From: Kitasatospora sp. DSM 101779
GTDB lineage: Bacteria > Actinomycetota > Actinomycetes > Streptomycetales > Streptomycetaceae
DNA length: 49,394 bases
Direction: 5' to 3'
Assembly: GCF_025655475.1 (NCBI RefSeq)
Contig: NZ_JAHTIK010000001.1
Location: forward strand, 2,641,477 to 2,690,870
This document shows positions 42,203 to 49,394 of the stretch, in pieces. The position numbers and the translations under genes were made by a program. Every line of letters starts with the position of its first letter. The first letter of the stretch is position 1. Below the pieces are notes generated by a model. The model made no database searches. It worked only from the letters and a program-made list of their open reading frames with translations, and was not told the origin of the DNA.

Positions 42203-42351
42203 ACGTCAGGGGCGCTGGGGGTACCTCCCGCGGCGAAGGCTGGGGGCGGAACTGCGCAAGTCGGATACGGGCCACTGCACGGATCAGGGGTCGGCCCGAT
42301 TCCGTAGTGACAGCCACCCTCGGGCTGCGCAGCTCCCCGCGCCCCTGACGT
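42203..42351. repeat. Long palindromic repeat, copy 3, with a second repeat inside its left arm
   Basis: Right arm 42326-42351 is the complement of ACGTCAGGGGCGC (42203-42215) plus GGAACTGCGCA (42248-42258). Between these two halves lies a foreign unit (42216-42247) containing GGGGGTACCTCCC and flanked by direct repeats GCTGGGGG (42214-42221, 42239-42246). It lies between the convergent nuclease-TerD and GNAT genes. Confidence 0.75.
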
Positions 42352-42369
42352 CCTGCCCTCCCAGCAACG

Positions 42370-43287
42370 TCACGCAGTGAGCTCGCGGCTGTACTTCCAC
42401 TCGGCGGCGCAGCGTTCGTAGCCGAGCCAGTCGTTGACCGCCAGCATCGGGGCGTTGCTGCCGTCGTTGTGGGTGTAGGCGGCGGTGATGCCGGCGGCGC
42501 GGGCCCGGTGCAGCGAGTCGGCCTTGGCGAGTTTGGCGAGGCCTCGGCCGCGGTGGGCCCGCACGGTGGTGGTGAAGGAAGACCAGTAGCGGCCCTCGCC
42601 GTCGGTCTGTGCGGCGGAGAAGCCGACCGGCCGTCCGTCGGCGAGCACCACGGTGGTGAGCTTCCGGTCGAGGTCGGGCCGGTGCCAGATCTCGGCCAGC
42701 CAGGACGCGTAGCCCTGGTCGGCGAGGTCGACGTCGCCGGGCTCGTCCCGGGTGCCCTCGACGTCGACGAGGTAGAGCGGGTGCGGGTCGTCCGCGAAGT
42801 CGGCGGCGGTGCGCAGTTCGACGCCCGGCGGGCGGGCCGGCAGGGGTGGCAGCGGGGCGGTGAGGTCGCGTCCGGCGAAGTAGGCGACCCGGCCGCAGGT
42901 GTAGCCGCGGCCGGCGGCGAAGGCGTGCGCGGCCGGATCGTCGTCCACCCAGCAGTGCGCGTGGCGGACGCCCTCGGCGACGAGCGCCTCCTCGGTGGCG
43001 GCCAGCAGGGCGGTTCCGGCGCCCTGCCTGCGGTGTGCGGGGACGACGTGGACGGCGGCGAAGCCGTGGCCCGGCTCCTCGCTGTCGGGGTAGGCGCCGA
43101 ACCGCGCGGTGGCGACGATCCGCCCGTCCGCCTCGGCGAGGAGCATCCGCAGGTGGGGCTGGGCGGCGACCTGCCAGGCGACCGTCTCGGGGGTGGTGAC
43201 AAGATACGGGCGGCCGGCGCGCAGGGCGGCGCAGGCCGCGGGCGCGTCGTCGGGCCGGAAGGCGCGGATCGTGAGCGTCATAGACAC
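42370..43287 (-). CDS. GNAT family N-acetyltransferase, tandem domains
   Basis: 305 residues with two GNAT folds. The first (1-~150) has FAAVHVVPAHRRQGAGTALL, the acetyl-CoA loop R-R-x-G-x-G-x; the second has TTTVRAHRGRGLAKLAKADS and ends NAPMLAVNDWLGYERCAAEW. Tandem-GNAT proteins of this kind acetylate small molecules, including mycothiol intermediates (MshD), but I see nothing that fixes the substrate. Start is GTG 43287 or ATG 43281; neither has a Shine-Dalgarno and TAACGT lies close upstream on the minus strand. Divergent from the DUF692 gene. Confidence 0.88.
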   Translation of the reverse strand: MSMTLTIRAFRPDDAPAACAALRAGRPYLVTTPETVAWQVAAQPHLRMLLAEADGRIVATARFGAYPDSEEPGHGFAAVHVVPAHRRQGAGTALLAATEEALVAEGVRHAHCWVDDDPAAHAFAAGRGYTCGRVAYFAGRDLTAPLPPLPARPPGVELRTAADFADDPHPLYLVDVEGTRDEPGDVDLADQGYASWLAEIWHRPDLDRKLTTVVLADGRPVGFSAAQTDGEGRYWSSFTTTVRAHRGRGLAKLAKADSLHRARAAGITAAYTHNDGSNAPMLAVNDWLGYERCAAEWKYSRELTA

Positions 43288-43488
43288 GTCACGTTAACGA
43301 CTCGGCCGCCTCGGCGCCCTCGAATATCGGTCTCCGGGACGGGAGTTGCCCTCGAATCGGGCGCCGCCCCGGAGAAAGCTCAAGTTCAGCTCTGAGTTCG
43401 GCCGCCGGTGGTTGGCAGCCGTGTCCGGCCGGTACACCCTCAGCAGCGGACACCGGCGGCGTCGGACGCAGGAGAGGGGGGAGCGCGC

Positions 43489-44340
43489 ATGGCGCACTCG
43501 ACGGAGCCGCCCCGGCTGGGGGTGGGGATCGGCTGGCGGGCGGAGATCGACACCGCGGTCGAGCGGCTGTCCGGCGTGGACTGGGTGGAGGTGGTCGCGG
43601 AGAACGTCTGCGCCGACCATCTGCCGCGTTCGCTGGAGGTGCTGCGCGGGCGCGGCGTCACGGTCGTCCCGCACGGGGTGTCGCTCGGCCTCGGCGGTGC
43701 CGAGCCGCCGGCCCGGCACCGGCTGGAGCGGCTGGCCGGGGTGGCCGAGGCGCTCGGTGCGCCGCTGGTCACCGAGCACCTGGCCTTCGTCCGTGCGGGC
43801 GGGATGGAGTCGGGGCACCTGCTGCCGGTGCCGCGGTCGCGGGACTCGCTGCGGGTGGTCGCGGAGAACGTCCGGATCGCCCAGGACCAGCTGCCGGTGC
43901 CGCTCGCGCTGGAGAACATCGCGGCCCACCTGCGCTGGCCGGACGACGAGCTGACCGAGGGCGAGTTCCTCGCCGAGCTGGTGGAGCGGACGGGCGTGCG
44001 GCTGCTGGTGGACGTCGCGAACCTGCACACCAACCGGGTCAACCTGGGCCTGGACGTCACCGCCGAGCTGGCCAGGCTGCCGCTGGAGGCTCTCGCCTAC
44101 GTGCACGTCGCCGGCGGGGTGGAGCGGGACGGCGTCTGGCACGACACCCACGCCCACCCGGTCACCGAGCCGGTGCTGGAGGTGCTCGCCGAACTGTGCG
44201 GGCGCGCCGTGCCGCCCGGCGTGCTGCTGGAACGGGACGACGCCTTCCCGCCGCCGGCCGAGCTGGCCGGCGAACTCGACGCGATCCGGGCCGTCCTGGA
44301 GCGCGCGCCGCTCGCCGAGGGGGTGCGGCACGGTGGCTGA
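43489..44340 (+). CDS. DUF692 family protein, predicted multinuclear non-heme iron oxidative enzyme (MNIO)
   Basis: 283 residues, TIM-barrel family of MbnB, TglH and BufB. Metal-ligand positions typical of the family are present: [70 protein letters not shown] and LLERDD. MNIOs use two or three irons and O2 to rebuild Cys side chains in ribosomal peptides, normally with a partner protein. Here the next gene overlaps by 8 nt and a Cys-rich membrane protein follows. ATG 43489 follows GGAGAGGGGGGAG. Reaction in this system is unknown. Confidence 0.88.
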   Translation: MAHSTEPPRLGVGIGWRAEIDTAVERLSGVDWVEVVAENVCADHLPRSLEVLRGRGVTVVPHGVSLGLGGAEPPARHRLERLAGVAEALGAPLVTEHLAFVRAGGMESGHLLPVPRSRDSLRVVAENVRIAQDQLPVPLALENIAAHLRWPDDELTEGEFLAELVERTGVRLLVDVANLHTNRVNLGLDVTAELARLPLEALAYVHVAGGVERDGVWHDTHAHPVTEPVLEVLAELCGRAVPPGVLLERDDAFPPPAELAGELDAIRAVLERAPLAEGVRHGG

Positions 44341-44854
44341 GCCCGACGAGTACCTGCTGCGCGGGGACGACGCCGAGCTGGCGGTGGCCCGGGCCCGGCT
44401 CGCCCGGCGGCAGACCGAGCTGATGGCCGCGCTGGTCGCGGGCGGCCCGGTGCCGGAGGGCTTCGACCCGGCGCAGGTCGCCACCCAGGCCCGCGGGCTG
44501 CTCGCCAAGCGGCGGGACACCACCGCGCGGGTGGTGCCCGAGCCGGCCCGGATCCTCGGTGCCGACTGGCGGCCGCTGTTCGACCGGTACGCCCGGCAGG
44601 GCCCGCAGCGCGGCGGGTACCGGGCCGACGCGCGGGAGTTCGCCGCCTGGGCACTGGCCGCGGAACCGGCCGCCGCCTGGCACGCCGAACTGGAGCACTG
44701 GCTGCGGCCCGCGGCGGCGGCGCACGCGCCCGGTCCGCTGCGGGCGGCCCGGGCGGTGTTGTCCGGCACGGTGCTGGCCCGCACGGTGCACGACCGCCTG
44801 CGCCGCCGCGGCGGTGCGGACACCCACGGCCGGCCGGCCCCGTCCCGGGGCTGA
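44333..44854 (+). CDS. MNIO partner-like protein, 173 aa
   Basis: Starts at GTG 44333 inside the DUF692 gene (GTGGCTGA overlap), so the two are translationally coupled. It is helical and soluble: [21 protein letters not shown], then [39 protein letters not shown] and EFAAWAL. I do not see a named family motif; its size, position and [10 protein letters not shown] region resemble the small helical partner proteins (BufC/TglI/MbnC role) that deliver peptide substrates to MNIOs. That role is inferred from context. The C-terminus ends in a short basic tail. Confidence 0.72.
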   Translation: MAEPDEYLLRGDDAELAVARARLARRQTELMAALVAGGPVPEGFDPAQVATQARGLLAKRRDTTARVVPEPARILGADWRPLFDRYARQGPQRGGYRADAREFAAWALAAEPAAAWHAELEHWLRPAAAAHAPGPLRAARAVLSGTVLARTVHDRLRRRGGADTHGRPAPSRG

Positions 44855-44906
44855 GCACGGCACCACCGGGTCCGCCGGACCCGTTCGACCCACGGGGGAG
44901 ACAACG

Positions 44907-45929
44907 ATGTGGAGTACGGAGTTCACCGTGGCCCTCGTCCTGGTGCTGGCCACCGGGGCGGCAGTGGGCGTCACCCACGCGCGGCTGCGCCGGGTGCCGC
45001 ACCCGCGGGGCCTGTCCGGGCGCGGCCTGGAACTGATGGAGACGGCCTTCCTGGCCGGTGGCCCGGCCCGGGTCGCGGTCACCGCCCTGGTGCGGATGCA
45101 GCAGGAGGGCCGGGTGATCGTGGCGCGGTCCGGCCTGGTCACCGTCACCGACCCGGCTCCCCGGGACGCCGTCGAGGCTGCGCTGATCGACGCGGCCGGC
45201 CCCGGCCGGCAGCAGGACGCCGACGTGCTGCGCCGCCAGGTGGCGCGCAGCGCTGCCGTCCAGGAGATCGGCGACCGGCTGGCCGACCGCGGCCTGATGC
45301 GCCGGCCGGACCGCCACCGGGCGGTGGTGCGGGCCCGCCGCCTGATGGGCCTGGCGCTGCTGGCGACGGTGGTCCTCGGCGTGTTCGCGATGGTCGACTG
45401 GACGAGCCGCACCTTCGACGGCCGGTACACCGGGGCGCCGCCGGTCTTCCCGTTCGCCGTGCTGCTGGTCGCCGGCGTGTTCTACATGGCCGCGACCAGG
45501 CCGGACAAGGGACGGGTCACCCCGGCGGGCCGCCGCCAGCTGTCGATGATGAAGGAGGGCGGCGCCTGGCGGCCGTACGACGTGGTGGCGCCCGTCGCCG
45601 CACTGACCGTGCTCGGCGCGCTGGCCCTGGAGGGCACCGACGAGCTGGACGATGAGATGCGGGCGGCGCTGACGGCCCGGCAGCTGGCCGCCTCGTCCTC
45701 GGCGTCGTCGTCCTCGTCCTGCTCCACGGCGACCTGGTGCGGGTCCGGCTCGGACAGCGGCTCCTCGTCGAGCTGCGGCTCGTCCAGCTGCGGGTCCTCC
45801 TCGTCCAGCTGCGGCTCGTCGTCGGGCTGCGGTTCGTCCGGCAGTTCGTGCGGATCCTCCGGCAGCTCCTGCTCGTCGGGGAGCTCCTGCGGGTCCAGCT
45901 GCGGCGGCGGCGGGTGCGGCGGGTCCTGA
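44907..45929 (+). CDS. TIGR04222-type membrane protein with Ser/Gly/Cys tail (candidate MNIO substrate)
   Basis: 340 residues. An N-terminal membrane helix (VALVLVLATGAAVGV) is followed by a cytosolic domain with LELMETAFLAGGPARVAVTA and VQEIGDRLADRGLM, two more helices near 150-200 (MGLALLATVVLGVFAM, VFPFAVLLVAGVFYMA), and a linker. Residues 263-340 are almost only Ser, Gly and Cys, with 11 Cys at 272, 278, 290, 295, 302, 308, 315, 322, 328, 332 and 337, nine of them in Cys-Gly. ATG 44907 follows GGGGGAG. A paralogue without the tail comes next. Confidence 0.85.
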   Translation: MWSTEFTVALVLVLATGAAVGVTHARLRRVPHPRGLSGRGLELMETAFLAGGPARVAVTALVRMQQEGRVIVARSGLVTVTDPAPRDAVEAALIDAAGPGRQQDADVLRRQVARSAAVQEIGDRLADRGLMRRPDRHRAVVRARRLMGLALLATVVLGVFAMVDWTSRTFDGRYTGAPPVFPFAVLLVAGVFYMAATRPDKGRVTPAGRRQLSMMKEGGAWRPYDVVAPVAALTVLGALALEGTDELDDEMRAALTARQLAASSSASSSSSCSTATWCGSGSDSGSSSSCGSSSCGSSSSSCGSSSGCGSSGSSCGSSGSSCSSGSSCGSSCGGGGCGGS

Positions 45930-45953
45930 TCCGGCTTGTCACAGTTTCGTATC

Positions 45954-45981
45954 GCGGGCGGGGCACGTGTTCCCCGCCCGC
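45954..45981 (+). terminator. Hairpin between the two TIGR04222-type genes
   Basis: Perfect 10-bp stem GCGGGCGGGG (45954-45963), 8-nt loop, complement 45972-45981, 25 nt after the first gene's stop and 24 nt before the next start. Confidence 0.7.
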
Positions 45982-45993
45982 CCCTGCCGGGAC

Positions 45994-45999
45994 TAGAAC
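45994..45999 (+). promoter_or_regulatory. -10-like element for second TIGR04222-type gene
   Basis: TAGAAC exactly 6 nt before ATG 46006, without Shine-Dalgarno. Weak at the last base, but the spacing equals that of the leaderless genes near 1.7-3.9 kb. Confidence 0.35.
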
Positions 46000-46005
46000 A
46001 AGCCC

Positions 46006-46776
46006 ATGTGGGTGCTCCTCCTGATCCCGGCCTGCGCGGCTGCCGCGTTCTCCTGCTTGCAGCTGGTCCGGGTCGCCACCAGGGCCGACCTGCTCGACGG
46101 CCTCGGCTCCCGGCCCCCCGAAGCGGTGGGGATCGGCCTGTACGAGACCGCCTACCTGGCCGGCGGACCCGGCCGGGTGGTGGAGCTGGCGCTGGTGCTG
46201 ATGGCGGGCCGCGGCCGGCTGCACCTCGCGCACACCGGCTGGACGACCGTCGTCGACCCGCGGGGCCGCAGCCGGCTGGAGCGGGCGCTGATCGAGCAGA
46301 TCGGGCCGGAGGGCCAGTGCCGGACGGCGCCGCTGCGGGCCTCGCTGGCGGCGCACCCGACCGTCCGGGAGATCGGTGACCGCCTCGCCCGGGCCGGTCT
46401 GGCGACTCCGGAGACCGTCCGCCGGGACACCTCGCGGGCGGTGCGGCACGTCCGGATGGCGCTGCTGCTGTGCGTCCTGCTGCTGGCCGCGTCGCTCGCC
46501 CTCGCCGCCCCCGGCACCGGCGACGCCGGTGCGGCGATCGCCTGGTTCTCGCTGCCGTTGATCCTCACCTGCGGCACCCTGCTGATGGCCCGGGTGGACG
46601 TGCACACCTACACCCGGTTCGCCGCGCCCGCGGGCCTGGAGGTGCTGCGCACCGCCCGGGTTCCCCGCCAGCTCGGCCACGACCGGGACCCGGAGCAGGC
46701 GCTGCTCACGGCCGTGGCCATGGTCGGCCCGGCCGCCCTCACCGACGAACGGCTGCGGGCGGCGCTGCGGACCTGA
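46006..46776 (+). CDS. TIGR04222-type membrane protein without Cys tail
   Basis: 256-residue paralogue of the preceding protein: N-terminal helix WVLLLIPACAAAAFSCLQLV, then GLYETAYLAGGPGRVVELAL and VREIGDRLARAGL in the same order, a helix pair near 150-190 (MALLLCVLLLAASLALA, AIAWFSLPLILTCGTLLM), and a C-terminal domain ending ALTDERLRAALR. It lacks any Ser/Cys tail, so it may be a structural partner of the first protein rather than a substrate. A hairpin and possible own promoter separate the two. It converges on hemQ; the 67-bp gap shows no clear element. Confidence 0.8.
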   Translation: MWVLLLIPACAAAAFSCLQLVRVATRADLLDGLGSRPPEAVGIGLYETAYLAGGPGRVVELALVLMAGRGRLHLAHTGWTTVVDPRGRSRLERALIEQIGPEGQCRTAPLRASLAAHPTVREIGDRLARAGLATPETVRRDTSRAVRHVRMALLLCVLLLAASLALAAPGTGDAGAAIAWFSLPLILTCGTLLMARVDVHTYTRFAAPAGLEVLRTARVPRQLGHDRDPEQALLTAVAMVGPAALTDERLRAALRT

Positions 46777-46843
46777 GTCCGCTGCGCCGCCCGTGCGGCA
46801 GGACCGTGCCGGTTCGGACCGCGTCCGCCCGGTCCGGGTCGGC

Positions 46844-47557
46844 TCAGACCAGGCCGGCGAGGAGCTCCGCGACCGGCTTGCGGCGACCGGTGAAGAACGG
46901 CACCTCCTCGCGGACGTGCAGTCGGGCCCGGGACGGGCGCAGGTCGCGCATCAGGTCGACGATCCGGTGCAGCTCGTCCGCCTCGAAGGCGAGCAGCCAC
47001 TCGTAGTCGCCGAGGGCGAAGGAGGCGACCGTGTTGGCCCGGACGTCCGGGTAGCCGCGGGCCATCATGCCGTGCTCGGCGAGCATGGCGCGGCGCTCCT
47101 CGTCGGGCAGCAGGTACCACTCGTAGGAGCGGACGAACGGGTAGACGCAGACGTAGTCGCGGGCGCGCTCGTCGGCGAGGAACGCCGGGATGTGCGACTT
47201 GTTGAACTCGGCCGGGCGGTGCAGCGCCATGTTCGACCAGACCGGCTCCAGGACACGGCCGACGGCGGTGCGGCGGAAGCGGTTGTACGCCTCCTGCAGG
47301 TCGTCCGAGTTCTCGGCGTGCCACCAGATCATCACGTCCGCGTCGGCCCGCAGGCCGGACACGTCGTAGGTGCCGCGCACGGTGACGTCCTTGGCGTCGA
47401 GCTGGGCGAAGAGCTCGTCCACCTCGGCGGCCAGGGTGGCGCGGTCCTCGGGCAGCTCACCCTTGAGCTTGAACACCGACCACATGGTGTAGCGGATGAC
47501 CTGGTTGAGGTCGCGGGCCTTCTTCTTCACGGGCTGCTGTTCAGTGCTCTCAGTCAT
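46844..47557 (-). CDS. hemQ: Coproheme decarboxylase HemQ (ChdC)
   Basis: Chlorite-dismutase-fold enzyme for the last step of the coproporphyrin-dependent heme route: two decarboxylations of coproheme to heme B. 237 residues, with [10 protein letters not shown] at the start, [20 protein letters not shown] containing the catalytic Tyr region, then [20 protein letters not shown] with the His/coproheme-binding region and [12 protein letters not shown] near the end. ATG 47557 overlaps the hemG stop as ATGA, so the two heme genes are coupled. Confidence 0.95.
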   Translation of the reverse strand: MTESTEQQPVKKKARDLNQVIRYTMWSVFKLKGELPEDRATLAAEVDELFAQLDAKDVTVRGTYDVSGLRADADVMIWWHAENSDDLQEAYNRFRRTAVGRVLEPVWSNMALHRPAEFNKSHIPAFLADERARDYVCVYPFVRSYEWYLLPDEERRAMLAEHGMMARGYPDVRANTVASFALGDYEWLLAFEADELHRIVDLMRDLRPSRARLHVREEVPFFTGRRKPVAELLAGLV

Positions 47558-48960
47558 GTCCTCATTGTCCCTTCCGGGGCTCCGGCGCCGTCCGCCGGGG
47601 TCAACAACTCGTTGACGGCGCGGCGGGCACTGCCGATGCAGGCGGGGATGCCCACCCCGTCGTAGGCGGCGCCGCAGACCGCCAGCCGACCGGCCTCGGC
47701 GACCAGCCGGCGGACCCGGGTCATCCGGTCCAGGTGGCCCACCGGGTACTGCGGCAGGCCGGCCCGCCAGCGGGTGACCGCGGTGGCGTACGGCGCGGCG
47801 CGCAGCCCGGTCGCCCGCTCCAGGTCGGCCAGCGAGCGCGCGACGAGCTCCTCGTCCGGCAGGTCGAGGGCGGCCTCCTCGCGGTGCCGGCCGAGCGAGG
47901 TGCGCAGCAGGAACGCCTCCGGCGCGGCGCGGTCCAGCCATCCCCACTTGTACGAGGAGAAGGTCGAGGCCTTGATCGCCCGGCCGTCCACCGGCGGCAC
48001 CAGGAAGCCGCTGCCGTACGGGAGGGCGGCCGCGTCGGCACGCTCGAAGGCCATGGTGACCAGGGCCATCCCGGCGTACTCGACGGTGTCCAGCTCGGCC
48101 GCGGCGGCCGGGGCGTCGGTGCGCAGCAGCGCGGCCGCCTGCGGGGCGGGCACCGCCAGCACCACGGCGTCGGCGTGCAGTGCCTCGCCGCCGACGACCA
48201 CCCGCCAGCCCTCGGGGGTGCGGCGCAGTTCGTCGACGGGGCTGGCGGTGCGCAGGTCGGCGCCGCCGCGCCGCAGGTGGGCCGCGGCGGCCTCCGGCAG
48301 GGTGCCGAGCCCGCCGCGGATGCCCTGGAAGACCGGGCCGGCGTCGGGTCGGGCCCGGCCGACGAGCTCGTGCACGCCGTCGACCAGGGCTCCGCCGCCG
48401 CGGGCGAGCGGGAGCAGCTGCGGGACGGCGGCGCGCAGCGAGATCTCGTCGGCGTGGCCGGCGTAGACACCGCCGAGCAGCGGTTCGACGAGCCGGTCGA
48501 CGACCTCGCGGCCGAGCCGGGCGGAGACGTAGGCGCCGATCGCGACGTCCTCGCCGACCCGGGTCGGGCGCTCGTGCCGGGCGCGGTCCAGGCCGTCGGC
48601 GGAGAGCACCTCGGAGGCGGCCAGGGCGTCGAGGTCGCCGGGCACGCCCATCAGCTGTCCGCCGGGCAGCGGGCGCAGGGCGCCGCGGGTCCAGATGGCG
48701 GCCTTCGCGCCGGTGGGCGGCTCCAGCTCGTCGGCGAGGCCGACGGCGCGGGCCAGCTCCACCGCCTCGGGGCGGCGGGCGAGCATCGACTCGGCGCCGA
48801 GGTCGACCCGGACGCCGCCGACCTCCCCCGCCATGAGCTTGCCGCCGAGGCGCTCGGACGCCTCCAGCACGGTGACCCGGTGCGGGCCGTCGCTCAGGAA
48901 CACCGCTGCGGCGAGTCCGGCGATGCCGCCGCCGATCACCACGACATGAGGTTCTGCCAT
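47554..48960 (-). CDS. hemG: Coproporphyrinogen III / protoporphyrinogen oxidase (HemG/HemY, CgoX type)
   Basis: FAD-dependent oxidase making the porphyrin ring aromatic; next to hemQ the substrate is most likely coproporphyrinogen III. 468 residues. N-terminal FAD motif [20 protein letters not shown] with EASERLGGK, the middle [20 protein letters not shown], and the C-terminal [23 protein letters not shown] 48960 is the conventional start; an upstream ATG at 49053 adds non-conserved residues. The stop overlaps hemQ. Confidence 0.94.
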   Translation of the reverse strand: MAEPHVVVIGGGIAGLAAAVFLSDGPHRVTVLEASERLGGKLMAGEVGGVRVDLGAESMLARRPEAVELARAVGLADELEPPTGAKAAIWTRGALRPLPGGQLMGVPGDLDALAASEVLSADGLDRARHERPTRVGEDVAIGAYVSARLGREVVDRLVEPLLGGVYAGHADEISLRAAVPQLLPLARGGGALVDGVHELVGRARPDAGPVFQGIRGGLGTLPEAAAAHLRRGGADLRTASPVDELRRTPEGWRVVVGGEALHADAVVLAVPAPQAAALLRTDAPAAAAELDTVEYAGMALVTMAFERADAAALPYGSGFLVPPVDGRAIKASTFSSYKWGWLDRAAPEAFLLRTSLGRHREEAALDLPDEELVARSLADLERATGLRAAPYATAVTRWRAGLPQYPVGHLDRMTRVRRLVAEAGRLAVCGAAYDGVGIPACIGSARRAVNELLTPADGAGAPEGTMRT

Positions 48961-49203
48961 GTCCGGCAGTCTTCCACTCCTTACGCGCGCCCCCGGGCTG
49001 CCCCGCTCGGCCGCGGCCGGTCCGGCCCGGCCGGGCTGTCGGCGGTCCGTCAACTCCGCTGCCCCGCACGGGCGGTGTTCACCGGGGCGAGGCCGGACCG
49101 TGACCGGTTCGGGATCACCGGGACGGGTCCGGACAGGCCGCGGGCGCGTCCAATGGTGCGACCGGCGCGGAACACCGCGCGGAGGGACCAGGGGAGGACG
49201 GAC

Positions 49204-49394
49204 ATGGGGCGCACGGACACGGGGCTCGCGGGCAGACGGGTGCTGGCCGGCACCGCGCTGGCGGCGGTGCTGCTGCTGAGCGGGTGCGGCGCGGAGGGCG
49301 GCCGGTCCTCCTCGGACGCCGCGGCACCCGCCCAGGCGGTGGCGCCGAAGGCCGCACCCACCGCGGGCGGGCCCGCGGCCGGGGCGGGGGCGGC
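49204..49394 (+). CDS. Lipoprotein, 3' end outside window
   Basis: Begins MGRTDTGLAGRRVLAGTALA, a short basic n-region and hydrophobic core (LAAVLLL) ending in the lipobox LLSGC at about residue 28, followed by an Ala/Pro/Ser-rich linker that runs off the window. ATG 49204 has GGGGAGGAC upstream. Exported and lipid-anchored; the functional domain is not in view. DUF4349-type lipoproteins occur near hemG in relatives to my memory, which is only a guess here. The 243 bp before it, divergent from hemG, show no RNA gene. Confidence 0.75.
   Translation, partial: MGRTDTGLAGRRVLAGTALAAVLLLSGCGAEGGRSSSDAAAPAQAVAPKAAPTAGGPAAGAGA

Noticed and set aside
45740..45929. CRISPR-like or satellite array
   Set aside because: The short repeats are in frame and encode the Ser/Gly/Cys tail; there are no regular spacers.
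46777..46843. Terminator between the second TIGR04222 gene and hemQ
   Set aside because: Only short imperfect CGGAC/GTCCG pairs are present; no hairpin comparable to the others.

Overview
The window is chromosomal DNA of a very GC-rich actinomycete (roughly 70% or more G+C, codon third positions almost all G or C), most probably Streptomyces or Kitasatospora. Pointers are WhiA, the RbpA family, OpcA, a mycothiol-dependent isomerase, HemQ-type heme synthesis, many GTG starts, leaderless starts, and the 'GGGGCGCGGGGAACTG' palindromic repeats typical of streptomycetes. I see no rRNA, tRNA, CRISPR, IS element or prophage.

Layout. (a) 1-6.6 kb: 3' part of a membrane acyltransferase, ctaA, two small conserved genes, a phytoene-desaturase-like FAD enzyme, and ctaB. 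CtaA and CtaB make heme A for cytochrome c oxidase. (b) 7.0-13.9 kb: tkt-tal-zwf-opcA-pgl, a co-directional pentose phosphate block with 4-nt overlaps. (c) 13.9-19.2 kb, minus strand: acyltransferase, RbpA-family protein, secG, and the glycolytic set gap-pgk-tpiA. (d) 19.4-24.6 kb, minus strand: uvrC-rapZ-yvcK-whiA, the conserved actinobacterial block linking repair, envelope and sporulation control. (e) 24.7-35.0 kb: Rieske protein, uvrA, mycothiol isomerase, beta-lactamase-fold hydrolase, CYTH protein, TerC/Alx transporter, TerD, uvrB. (f) 35.6-40 kb: zapE, RibD-like reductase, small UspA-like protein, murC, msrB. (g) 40.0-46.8 kb, accessory-looking: an Mrr nuclease fused to a TerD domain, a GNAT protein, then DUF692 (MNIO) / partner / two TIGR04222-type membrane proteins. 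(h) 46.8-49.4 kb: hemQ, hemG, and the start of a lipoprotein gene.

The most interesting system is at 43.5-46.8 kb. A predicted multinuclear iron oxidative enzyme (DUF692) overlaps a small partner gene. Directly after comes a membrane protein whose last 78 residues are almost only Ser, Gly and 11 Cys. MNIO enzymes are known to modify Cys residues in peptides, so the tail is a candidate membrane-anchored substrate, and the locus abuts heme synthesis genes. Second are a Ter-linked set: an Mrr-TerD fusion, a stand-alone TerD, and a TerC/Alx gene with what looks like a complete yybP-ykoY manganese riboswitch including promoter, aptamer and Shine-Dalgarno-sequestering switch helix.

Other structural points: at least five genes start 6 nt after a TANNNN -10 element (leaderless mRNA); three copies of a long palindromic repeat lie at gene ends, one with a second repeat inside its arm; a 41-codon ORF bridges uvrC and rapZ by 4-nt overlaps on both sides; and a decayed coding stretch lies between zapE and uvrB, where gene order inferred from memory of S. 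coelicolor also seems to change.
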